Shown here piece by piece: positions 21,519 through 29,700 of a stretch of 31,111 nucleotides of DNA. This DNA is from a virus, in the IMG/VR virus record IMGVR_UViG_3300047157_000007, positions 1-31,111 of that record; one strand, 5' to 3'. Position 1 is the stretch's first letter. Each line of letters starts with the position of its first letter. A model generated the notes under the pieces. It saw only the letters and a program-made list of their open reading frames with translations, had not been told where the DNA came from and made no database searches. A program made the translations under genes and the position numbers.

Positions 21519-21946
21519 TTACCATAAACATAGACACAAAGCCCCGTGACCTCCGCAAGATGGTGGAGAAGCTAGGCCGCACGTTTACGAAGAACCATAA
21601 GCGAGCAATGCGCAGAGCGGCGGCTGAAGGCGTCAACAGGATCAACAAGCGCACAAGCCTCGGCCTTGATGTTAAAGAGCAACCGTTTCGCCCCTACTCA
21701 GACGCGTACAAAGGGTTTCGCGCGAAAAAGGGTAGACCAGTAGATAAGGTTCGATTAATTTTTACAGGGCGTATGCGGGGGGCTATGACCTCGGGGCTAC
21801 AAGGGCAAGACGGTTTGATATTTTTCAGTAGCAGAGCGGAGTCTAAGAAGGCGGCGCAGAACAACCGAACGCGTGAGTTCTTTGGACTTAACAAGTCAGA
21901 TCGCCGCGCTATACGTGACGTTTATTTTAAGGGGCTTAAGATATGA
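21515..21946 (+). CDS. Neck/tail completion protein, HK97 gp10-like
   Basis: A 143-residue very basic protein: KNHKRAMRRAAAEGVNRINKRTSLGLDVKEQPFRPYSDAYKGFRAKKGR, then VRLIFTGRMRGAMTSGLQGQDGLIFFSSRAESKKAAQNNRTREFFGLNKSDRRAIRDV. The order (helical basic start, L-x-x-T-G-x-M-xx-A-M, then a beta strand and R-x-F-F-G-L-xx-x-D) is the HK97 gp10/Mu G tail completion pattern. It joins tail tube and connector. ATGA overlaps both ends. Confidence 0.78.
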   Translation: MITINIDTKPRDLRKMVEKLGRTFTKNHKRAMRRAAAEGVNRINKRTSLGLDVKEQPFRPYSDAYKGFRAKKGRPVDKVRLIFTGRMRGAMTSGLQGQDGLIFFSSRAESKKAAQNNRTREFFGLNKSDRRAIRDVYFKGLKI

Positions 21947-22374
21947 GCGTTAGAGAAAACATCGCCGCCAATATTGTGACGGCACTGACTGCTATCTCGA
22001 CCCCTAACGTCAAAAAAGTGACACGCGAGCCTTTTGATTTTAACAAGCTATCGAACGCACAGTTCCCAGCGATATTAGTACGCACAGCAAACGAGACGCG
22101 TGAAGATGCCAGCATGGGCGGCAGTTCAACGAGTAGGCACGGCACGATTGACTATGAGCTGGTTTGCTTTGTTAAGCACAAGAACATCGACACAGCCCGC
22201 AACCAGATTGCAGAGGCTATCGACGAAAAACTTGATGAAGATAGGACGCGTGGCGGTTACGCGGTAGACACGCAGGTTATCAGCGTCGAGGTGGATGATG
22301 GTACAATAGACCCTATTGGCGGCGTCATTGTCACCGTACAGATTCTTTATTCATATACACGCGGCGACGCGTAA
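21943..22374 (+). CDS. Tail terminator protein
   Basis: A 143-residue protein: MSVRENIAANIVTALTAI..., VKKVTREPFDFNKLSNAQFPAILVRTANETRED, then GTIDYELVCFVKHKN-IDTARNQIAEAIDEKLDEDRTRGG and VQILYSYTRGDA. This helix-strand-strand-helix-strand layout is that of lambda U-type terminator proteins that cap the tail tube. Position between completion protein and tube protein fits exactly. Confidence 0.75.
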   Translation: MSVRENIAANIVTALTAISTPNVKKVTREPFDFNKLSNAQFPAILVRTANETREDASMGGSSTSRHGTIDYELVCFVKHKNIDTARNQIAEAIDEKLDEDRTRGGYAVDTQVISVEVDDGTIDPIGGVIVTVQILYSYTRGDA

Positions 22375-22386
22375 GGGAGAAAATTC

Positions 22387-22788
22387 ATGGCTACACATAA
22401 AGGCTCAAGCGGTGTCGTAAAGGTTGCCGCTAGTGGTGGTTCAGAAGCGGCAGTTGGCGAGGTTCGCTCGTACTCTATTGATGAGACAGCAGACACTATT
22501 GAGGACACCGTAATGGGTGACTCAGTTAAGTCATACCTATCTAGCCTTAAAGACGCCACACTCACAATCGACGCATTGTGGGACGACGCAGACGCACAGC
22601 ACTTGGTGCTTGATTCTGGCGCGGCTATCGACTGGGAAATCCACCCAACAGGAACAGGCACAGGCGAGAAGTATTACGCAGGCGCAGGAATCGTGACTGC
22701 TAAAACTATCTCAGCGTCATACGATGGTCTTGTTGAGGCGTCCTTCTCTGTGCAAGTATCAGGCGCAGTTACAGAAGCGGCTAACTAA
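22387..22788 (+). CDS. Major tail tube protein
   Basis: A 133-residue beta-rich protein: HKGSSGVVKVAASGGSEAAVGEVRSYSIDETADTIEDTVMGDSVKSYLSSLKDATLTIDALWDDADAQHLVLDSGAAIDWEIHPTG..., the typical tube fold in which 'V-G-E-V-xx-Y-S-I-xx-T-ADTIEDT-xMGD' is a familiar signature. GGGAG precedes the ATG. It forms stacked hexameric rings around the tape measure. The stop overlaps the next start by one base. Confidence 0.87.
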   Translation: MATHKGSSGVVKVAASGGSEAAVGEVRSYSIDETADTIEDTVMGDSVKSYLSSLKDATLTIDALWDDADAQHLVLDSGAAIDWEIHPTGTGTGEKYYAGAGIVTAKTISASYDGLVEASFSVQVSGAVTEAAN

Positions 22789-23135
22789 TGGGTCTCGCTA
22801 AAGAATTGCGGGCGCGTCGTAAAGGCTCGCGCCGCAAAATTAGCGTTGCAGAATGGGGGGACGGTGACGGCGATTTCGTTTTGTTCTGTCGCCCCCTTAC
22901 CTGCTATGACCTTAATGAGTTGCAGAAGCGCCACCCTCAAGTAATGCAAAACCCTAGCATTGCCGCAATGGTTGACCTGATCCTTATGAAAGCTGAGAGC
23001 AAGGATGGTGAAAAGCTGTTTACCTCGGCTGAAGATCGCATGGACTTAATGGGGGAGGAGACAACCGTTGTCTCTCATATTGCCAACGAGATGTTTGGCA
23101 CTATCGAGGGGTTTGAGGATGTCGAAAAAAACTAA
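22788..23135 (+). CDS. Tail assembly chaperone, short (G-like) form
   Basis: A 115-residue protein between tube and tape measure genes: MGLAKELRARRKGSRRKISVAEWGDGDGDFVLFCRPLTCYDLNELQKRHPQVMQNPSIAAMVDLILMKAESKDGEKLFTSAEDRMDLMGEETTVVSHIANEMFG. The phrases D-F-V-L-F-C-R-P-L-T-xx-D and D-xx-G-E-KLF-T-xx-D are characteristic of such chaperones. It ends in a slippery sequence (see next). In lambda the short form coats the tape measure while the long form recruits tube protein. Confidence 0.85.
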   Translation: MGLAKELRARRKGSRRKISVAEWGDGDGDFVLFCRPLTCYDLNELQKRHPQVMQNPSIAAMVDLILMKAESKDGEKLFTSAEDRMDLMGEETTVVSHIANEMFGTIEGFEDVEKN

Positions 23136-23281
23136 AGTCCGATCAGTCTCGGATGAACTTAATTGCCTTGGCTGATCGGTTACACAAGACCATTGAAGAA
23201 GTAGAGCAGATTTCGGTTACTGAGTTCCATGAGTGGCTCGCTTACTTCAAGATCATGAGCGAGTCGAAAGATGGCAACTGA
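22788..23281 (+). CDS. Tail assembly chaperone, frameshifted (G-T-like) form
   Basis: A -1 frameshift in A AAA AAC (23126-23132) joins the 115-residue short form to 49 more codons (23132-23281), giving about 164 residues. The added part reads LKSDQSRMNLIALADRLHKT, then IEEVEQISVTEFHEWLAYFK and IMSESKDGN. 'I-S-x-x-E-F-x-E-W-x-A-Y-F' is the usual T-domain end. The extension ends 11 bases inside the tape measure gene, exactly as in lambda-like phages. The bases between 23136 and 23270 would otherwise be an unexplained gap in a tightly packed operon. Confidence 0.82.
23126..23179 (+). promoter_or_regulatory. -1 ribosomal frameshift signal
   Basis: The slippery heptamer A AAA AAC (23126-23132) stands directly before the zero-frame TAA. 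After a six-base spacer, CCGATCAG (23139-23146) pairs perfectly with CTGATCGG (23172-23179), closing a 25-base loop that could also form a pseudoknot. The arrangement is the textbook slippery site plus downstream stimulator. Confidence 0.82.
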
Positions 23282-25139
23282 AACCGTAAGCATCGTCATT
23301 AAGGCGTTTGACCAAACGCAAAAAGCCTTGCGTGGTATCAAGGCCGCATTTGGCAAGCTCTCTAAGGTATTCTTTAGCTTTAAGACCGCGCTAGTTGCCG
23401 CAGTAGGCGCTGGCGGTCTTGGTCTGCTCATCAGTCAGTCTCTTAAGTCGATTGACGCTCTAGCCAAAACGTCTAGCAGGATAGGTACGACTACCGACGC
23501 CTTATCCAAACTGCAATATGCTGGGTCACTTGCGGGCATTGAAACAAACACGCTCAACATGGCTATGCAACGCTTTGTTCGCCGTACTGCGGAAGCGGCA
23601 AACGGCACAGGCGAGGCAGTTAGCGCCTTCAGAAGGCTACGATTAGACGCAGAAAAACTACAGCAAGTGCCTCTTGATGAGCGCATGAAGTTGCTGGCAG
23701 AGTCATTTAAAAACCTAAAAAGTGAAGAAGAAAAGCTGGCAGTTGCGTTTAAGCTTTTTGACTCTGAAGGTACTGCTGTCATTAACATGCTTAAGCAGAC
23801 TGGCGATGAGATGGATGCTGTCTTTAAAGAGGCAGAACAGCTTGGGTTGGTCTTATCAGAAGACACAGCGCAGGGCGTTGAGGACGCAAATGACGCCTTC
23901 ACTAGACTCAGAGGTTTGTTCCGTGGGACGGTTCTACAAATTACGGGTGCGGTTGCGCCTGCTTTAGAGGCTCTATTTACACACCTTAAGAACGTAAAGC
24001 TTGAAGCTTTGGAAGGCACTGGCGGAGTCGAAGGCTTTGCAAAAGCCATAGTCGAAAAGTTCCTGTCTGCTGTGCGCTCAATGATTGTTGGCATATCACA
24101 AATACACACTGCCTTTAACAATTTGTTATTTGACCTCAATGTAGCCATTTTCGATTTCCGCCGCATATTCGGTCTTGACGGGTTAGATGAGTCAGAGCAA
24201 AAAATCAAAGAAAAAATAATAGCTATAAATAACTCGCTTATGGCTATAGAAAAGTTTGGTGAGAAAAAAGCAGGCCGAGCTGTTGATACGCTTAGAGCGT
24301 TAGGTCTTCCGACCGTTGAAGAAGCAAAGGCTGAACTGCTTCGGCTTGTTGCAGAAAACGAAGCTGTCATGGCAAGGCTACAGCGGCCTATAAGACCTGA
24401 TCCGCCAGATTATTCTGAGTGGCTTGCCACGTTTGACCGCCTCATTGCTGGCATTGAAGAAAAAACCGATTCAGTGAAAAGCGCAATGGAAGAGGTTACT
24501 GTCACTGCGCAAAAGCCTTGGTATATGCCATTCATCAATGGCGTAAAAATGTTTGGCAACTCACTCGATGAGCTGGTCAATGAAAAGCTACCTGACCTAA
24601 AGCAGATGGTAGATAGTTTCGCCCTGCAAACAATGAACAACTTTACACAGGCATTTGTCGACGGTGTGACGGGTGCTAAGTCATTTGGTGAGGCAATCAG
24701 AAACTTAGCTAAAAGCGTTGTTGATTCCCTAATTAAGATGCTCGTTCAGTATTACATTACTAAGCCTCTGTTTGACGCAATTAGCGGCGGCATTTCAAGT
24801 GCGTTTCCTACGGCCAGTGGTGGTGGCGGTGGTGGTGGCATGGGCATGCAAGGATTAGCCCGTGGCGGTGTTGCGACAGGTGGCGCGCCTTATCTGGTTG
24901 GCGAGAAAGGGCCAGAAATATTCGTGCCAAGTACGACAGGACGCGTTGTGCCTAATGACCAGCTTGGCGGTAGCGGTGTCACCGTCGTTCAAAACATCAA
25001 CGTAACTACAGGCGTACAGCAAACCGTACGTGCTGAGATCGCTAACTTACTGCCACAGATTAGTAATGCCGCGAAGTCAGCGGTCGCAGATGCTAGAATG
25101 AGAGGCGGTGGCTTCAGTAAGGCAATGGTGGGTGCATAA
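23271..25139 (+). CDS. Tape measure protein
   Basis: A 622-residue protein that sets tail length. The N-terminus is helical with a hydrophobic stretch (KTALVAAVGAGGLGLLIS), followed by TSSRIGTTTDALSKLQYAGSLAGIETNTLNMAMQRFVRR, a hallmark of lambda/HK97-type tape measures. The C-terminal part has the Gly-rich linker SGGGGGGGMGMQGLARGGVATGGAPYLVGEKGPEIFVPS, also typical. Assuming 0.15 nm per residue, the tail would be roughly 90 nm. The ATG overlaps the chaperone extension stop by 11 bases (ATGGCAACTGA). Confidence 0.9.
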   Translation: MATETVSIVIKAFDQTQKALRGIKAAFGKLSKVFFSFKTALVAAVGAGGLGLLISQSLKSIDALAKTSSRIGTTTDALSKLQYAGSLAGIETNTLNMAMQRFVRRTAEAANGTGEAVSAFRRLRLDAEKLQQVPLDERMKLLAESFKNLKSEEEKLAVAFKLFDSEGTAVINMLKQTGDEMDAVFKEAEQLGLVLSEDTAQGVEDANDAFTRLRGLFRGTVLQITGAVAPALEALFTHLKNVKLEALEGTGGVEGFAKAIVEKFLSAVRSMIVGISQIHTAFNNLLFDLNVAIFDFRRIFGLDGLDESEQKIKEKIIAINNSLMAIEKFGEKKAGRAVDTLRALGLPTVEEAKAELLRLVAENEAVMARLQRPIRPDPPDYSEWLATFDRLIAGIEEKTDSVKSAMEEVTVTAQKPWYMPFINGVKMFGNSLDELVNEKLPDLKQMVDSFALQTMNNFTQAFVDGVTGAKSFGEAIRNLAKSVVDSLIKMLVQYYITKPLFDAISGGISSAFPTASGGGGGGGMGMQGLARGGVATGGAPYLVGEKGPEIFVPSTTGRVVPNDQLGGSGVTVVQNINVTTGVQQTVRAEIANLLPQISNAAKSAVADARMRGGGFSKAMVGA

Positions 25140-25675
25140 TGGCGGCGTTTCCAAATATAGGCTTTACCTCAATGACCATGCGGTTGCGCTCTGCAACGGC
25201 TATCAGCCAGTCACCGTTTACCTATGACCAGCAGGTTTATCAGCATCAGGGTGTAAGGTGGGAAGCAGAGGTTGAATTGCCACCATTGAAGCGGTCAGAA
25301 GCCAAGCAGGTAGAGGCGTTCTTTGCCTCTCTACGGGGCCAAGCTAACACCTTTACCCTTGGCAACCCCTTGCACGATACAACGGCTACAGGGACAGGCA
25401 CAGGCGCTATAAACGCGACCACACTGACAGGCACGTTTGCGGGTGTAGTTGCTGGCGACTATTTTCAGATTGGCACTGCGCTGTATATTGTGACAGAGGC
25501 AACAAGCGGCACATCTATCAACATTATGCCACCGCTCAGAAGTGCGGCGTCTAGTGCTTCTCTCGACTTTACTTTGCCCAAAGGCACTTGGCGGTTAGCT
25601 ACTAACGAGATTGGTTGGAGCATTAATCAGGCTAGTTTGTACGGTTTCACTTTTGCTTGTGTTGAGGCTATATGA
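25139..25675 (+). CDS. Distal tail protein
   Basis: A 178-residue beta-rich protein overlapping the tape measure stop by one base: FTSMTMRLRSATAISQSPFTYDQQVYQHQGVRWEAEVELPPLKRSEAKQVEAFFASLRGQANTFTLGNP..., and PKGTWRLATNEIGWSINQASLYGFTFACVEAI. The pattern S-P-F-T-xx-Q-Q-x-Y-xx-x-G-xx-W-xx-x-x-xLPP is common in tail tip proteins placed directly after the tape measure. It likely forms the ring at the tail end that carries the central tip. Confidence 0.72.
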   Translation: MAAFPNIGFTSMTMRLRSATAISQSPFTYDQQVYQHQGVRWEAEVELPPLKRSEAKQVEAFFASLRGQANTFTLGNPLHDTTATGTGTGAINATTLTGTFAGVVAGDYFQIGTALYIVTEATSGTSINIMPPLRSAASSASLDFTLPKGTWRLATNEIGWSINQASLYGFTFACVEAI

Positions 25676-26301
25676 GCAGGGTGCTATCGAGTGGGATGGA
25701 GTCGGCTGTCGAAGCCGATTTGGTGCGCCCGGTTGTATTGGTTACTTGCGCCTTTGATTCTGGTGACCTAAATCTGTGGAATGGTATCGGCACGCTTACG
25801 GTCAGCAGTGTTGACTATGTCGGCGCAGGCACCTTGCTTAATATTGGTGAGATCGCGGAGTCGTCAGAGCTACAGGCTAACGGCATCACTGTCACCTTGT
25901 CAGGCATCACCGACCCACTGCTGGCTAAGGCGCGTGACGAGGATTACCAAGGCCGTGAGCTAACTGTAAAGTTGGGAGCTATGGACGCGGCAAACGCCGT
26001 TATAACTAGCCCTGTTACCGTGTTCAGTGGCTTTATGGACACAATGGTTATTAATGACTCGTCAGAAACGGCGACCATTCAGGTCAATGTTGAGAATCGG
26101 CTGATTGAGTTTGAGCGCACACGCATCAGACGCTACACAGCCGAAGACCAGAAGATTGACTACCCCAATGACAAGGGGCTGGAATTCGTTGCGGAGATGG
26201 CAGAGAAGGAAATCGTGTGGGGCCGTAGCTTTGAGGGAGGCTCGGGAAGCAATGGCGTTAGAAATGATGGCGGCAGAGAAGACCCAGGAGACTTACCGTA
26301 A
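25672..26301 (+). CDS. Tail tip/hub protein (DUF2163-like)
   Basis: A 209-residue beta-rich protein: MSRVLSSGMESAVEADLVRPVVLVTCAFDSGDLNLWNGIGTLTVSSVDYVGAGTLLNIGEIAESSELQANGITVTLSGI... and ATIQVNVENRLIEFERTRIRRYTAEDQKIDYPNDKGLEFVAEMAEKEIVWGR. The 'E-S-S-E-x-x-A-x-G-xxxx-L-S-G-I' and 'F-E-R-xx-x-R-R-Y-T-xx-DQ' phrases are usual for hub proteins of gene-transfer-agent-like tails. It ends in a Gly/Ser-rich tail. ATGA overlap with the gene before. Confidence 0.75.
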   Translation: MSRVLSSGMESAVEADLVRPVVLVTCAFDSGDLNLWNGIGTLTVSSVDYVGAGTLLNIGEIAESSELQANGITVTLSGITDPLLAKARDEDYQGRELTVKLGAMDAANAVITSPVTVFSGFMDTMVINDSSETATIQVNVENRLIEFERTRIRRYTAEDQKIDYPNDKGLEFVAEMAEKEIVWGRSFEGGSGSNGVRNDGGREDPGDLP

Positions 26302-26750
26302 TGAAATTTGCAATCGAAAACTTAGCAAAAGTTAGGCGTGAAATTGAGCCTTTACTAAAGCAGCACTATGATGAGATCGCGCTCAACAAAGACATCATCA
26401 AAATGAATCCTGACTGGGAAGCGTATGCGCGGCTCGACGCCGTCAATGCGTTACGAATTTACACAGCTAGAAAAGACGATCAGTTGATGGGCTACTTTGT
26501 GGTCATCGTTAGCAAGTCGCTTCATTATCGCGACCACTTGTTTGCTAACAACGACGTTATTTTTCTGACTAAGCCTGCGCGTAAGGGGCTTACAGGCGTG
26601 AAGCTAATCAAGTACGCCATAGACTCACTAGCGGCAGAAGGCATAACCAAGCTACACGTCAACACAAAGGCGCATCAGCCATTCGACGCAATCCTTGAGC
26701 GATTGAACTTTGAAGAAATTGAGCGCGTTTACTCTTTAGTTCTGAGGTAA
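26301..26750 (+). CDS. GNAT-type acetyltransferase
   Basis: A 149-residue protein located between two tail tip genes. FVVIVSKSLHYRDHLFANNDVIFLTKPARKGLTGVKLIKYAIDSLAAEGITKLHVNTKAH and FDAILERLNFEEIERVYSLVLR show the N-acetyltransferase fold: the central strand, then 'P-xx-R-x-G-x-x-G-xx-L' as a relaxed acetyl-CoA-binding loop (R-K-G-L-T-G), then the later strand and FDAILERLNFEE, which matches the usual end 'A-x-x-L-xx-x-G-F-xx'. Such enzymes recur inside phage tail modules; substrate unknown. Confidence 0.82.
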   Translation: MKFAIENLAKVRREIEPLLKQHYDEIALNKDIIKMNPDWEAYARLDAVNALRIYTARKDDQLMGYFVVIVSKSLHYRDHLFANNDVIFLTKPARKGLTGVKLIKYAIDSLAAEGITKLHVNTKAHQPFDAILERLNFEEIERVYSLVLR

Positions 26751-26754
26751 CGAC

Positions 26755-29700
26755 ATGGCTATTTCGGCAATTGCGGGGTTAGCGTCTATAGGTTCGGCGA
26801 TGATTGCCGCAGGGGCGTTTTCAATTGGCTGGGCCGCCGCCGCAGGTGCTTTTGCGTTAGGCGCTGGCCTGTCGATGGTATCTCGTGCGCTGGCACCTAA
26901 GCCCAACATTGGCGCTCAGATGCGAGGTATTACACAAACAAGCCGTGAGCCTGCAAGCAGTCGCAAAACTATTTACGGCAGAATGCGCGTCGGTGGTCAG
27001 GTCGTATTTATTTCGCACTCAGGCGATGACAACAAGTTTCTGAACATGGCTATTGTGTTTGCGACGCATGAGATACAAGCCTACGACGAGATATGGTTTA
27101 ACGACAATAAAGTCTGGGACACTACAAACGGCTTTATTGATGATTGGGGTACGTATGTCACTATCGACCGCAAGTTCGGTACATCAGGGCAGGCGGCCTC
27201 AACACAGCTTACGGGTGCCAACGTGCTTTGGACAGCTAATCACAAGCTGTCGGGCATTGCCTACATAGCCTTTAAATTAGAGTGGAACGCTAACAAGTTT
27301 CCTCAGGGCGTCCCGAACATCACCGCAGTCATACGCGGCAAAAAGGTATACGACCCTCGTGACCAGTCTATCGGCTACAGCCAAAACCCTGCACTTTGTT
27401 TGCGTGACTACATGCTTGACCAAAGCTATGGCCTTGGTGAGGTAGCGGCAAACATAAACAATCAATCAGTCATAGACGCGGCTAACCTATGTGATGAGCA
27501 AGTCACCTTGGACGCTGGCGGCGCACAAGACCGATATCAGTGCAATGGCGTCATTGATACTGCCAATCAAATCAAAGCCAACATTGAGCAATTGCTAGCC
27601 TCTATGGGCGGGCGACTGACTTACTCAGGCGGTGAGTATTTTGTAGATGGTGCTGAGTACAAGACGCCAACGCTTACGTTTACCGAAAGCGATATTGTCA
27701 GCGATATACAGACGCAGACTAAGCAGTCGCGCAGAGGGATTTATAACGGCGTTAAGGGCATCTTCGTATCTGAGGAAAAGAACTTCAAGGTTCTCGATTA
27801 CCCTGCTCAGATTAGCTCGACGTATGAAACAGAGGACGGCGATCCTATTTACTTGGATATGGCTTTGCCTTGTGTCACTAACAACACGCAGGCACAAAGA
27901 CTAGCCAAAATCGCTCTGCTGAAGTCGCGACAGCAAGTTGTTATGACAATGACGACAAACCTTAAAGGTCTGAGAGTCAAAGTCGGCGACACAATACAAG
28001 TCACTAATAACCGACTTAACTATAGCTCTAAGGTGTTTGAGGTCATTGACTATTCGCTTGCGATCACTGACGGCGCACTAGGTGTAAACCTTAGTTGTAT
28101 TGAAACGGCATCCGCTATTTACGACTGGACAACTAGCGACGAAGAGGACTTTTTAAGCGGTGGAGAGCTGACGCTGTATGACGGTCGCACAGTTAATAAC
28201 GTCACGTCAGTCGGTCACACGCCTATCGGCTTGAAAGGGCCAGATGGCAAGTTAATTACTTCGGTAGACCTTACGTGGACAGCGCCAACTGACGCGTTCA
28301 TTGAGTTCTATATTGTCACTGTAGAGAAAGACAGTGACGGCAACGTCTTTGAGTATCAGACACGAGAGCCACGTCTGCGCGTCCCTGAGCTAACTATCGG
28401 TTCAGCATACGAGTTTATCGTTAAAGCCGAAAACCTCGTCGGAGTACGAAGCACAGGCACGACCTTGAATGTCGCAAGCCTTGCAGGTGATACGACTGCG
28501 CCTTCAGCGCCGACAAGCACAAGCGCGACAGGTGGCGTTAGGCAGATAACCGCAGAGTGGACAAACCCAACAGACGATGATTTTAAGCACGTTGAGGTTT
28601 ACATTGCCGACAGTAATAGCATCCCTGGATCGCCTCACGGTGTCGTTAATGGCGAGGAGTTTGTCTATACGCTCGCAAGCAATGAGACCAGCGCGACGAC
28701 TAAATACTTTTGGCTCAAGTCTGTTGATTACACGGGCAACAAGTCAGCTGCCACAAGCAGCTTTAACGCTACCTCAGTCGTTGCTAATACAACTGACGTA
28801 ACCGACGACATCACCGATAAAGTCGATGAGATTATTTCGACACTTGACGACGATGCGGCAGGTGACGGTACAACAGACGACACTACAGCACTACAAGCGG
28901 CGTTCAACTCTGTATCGACATCGGGCCGCGTACTAGATGGCGGCAACAAGACTTATCTAATCACCACGACGATTAACGTCACGGGCGCGTTCTTCCGCAT
29001 CAAAAACTTCAAGTTTAAGCTAGGTACGTCCTACACCGACCAAGGGCGTATTAACTGCGATGCTGGCTCTGGCACTACCAAGATGACCATTGAGCTGGAT
29101 AACATTGTTATTGACGGTGGGCGCGGTGATTACAAGGTAGGTCGTGAGCCGTGGACTGTCGCCGTTTCTAACTTCTTTGGCTACAACAGCATACAGCCAG
29201 ATCTAAGTGCGATAATTAAGGTCAATGCCTTCAACGAAAACACAGACGTGCGCGTCACTAACTGCCGCTTTGAGAACATTCACGCATTAGCGGCGGTACG
29301 CGTTAACTCTTATGGCACTACAATCATCCAAGATTGTGTGTTTAAAAATAACTCGTTTCAAAGCTTTGCTATTTTTCAGTCGGCAGATAGTGGTACGACG
29401 CAAGGCGGTCGCACACTAGTTTCAGATGTTTACGCAGAGGACATCGGTTTATTGCCTGACACATACGACGTTGATGGAGTACAAAAAACCTTTAGTGACA
29501 ACTCAAGCACACAGACAGAAAGCCCGCAGGGGTCATTTAATTATGTTTGCTCCTTTGGCGAGTACAACATCACAAACGCCAGCGTTAAGAATTACGGCTC
29601 TTGTGGTGTCACTGCTGATCGCAACCTCATATTTAACGCCAGCAATATCACGATCACAAATGACTCAACACGCTCATTCAGCAACAACCCATCGGGCGCG

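Noticed and set aside
23435-24370. A 311-codon open frame on the minus strand inside the tape measure gene
   Set aside because: It mirrors the tape measure codons, is extremely rich in Ser, Ala and Pro, has no ribosome site, and the plus-strand gene is certain.
24817-24845. GGTGGTGGC repeats in the tape measure gene as a regulatory repeat
   Set aside because: They simply encode the Gly-rich linker that is usual at this point of tape measure proteins.
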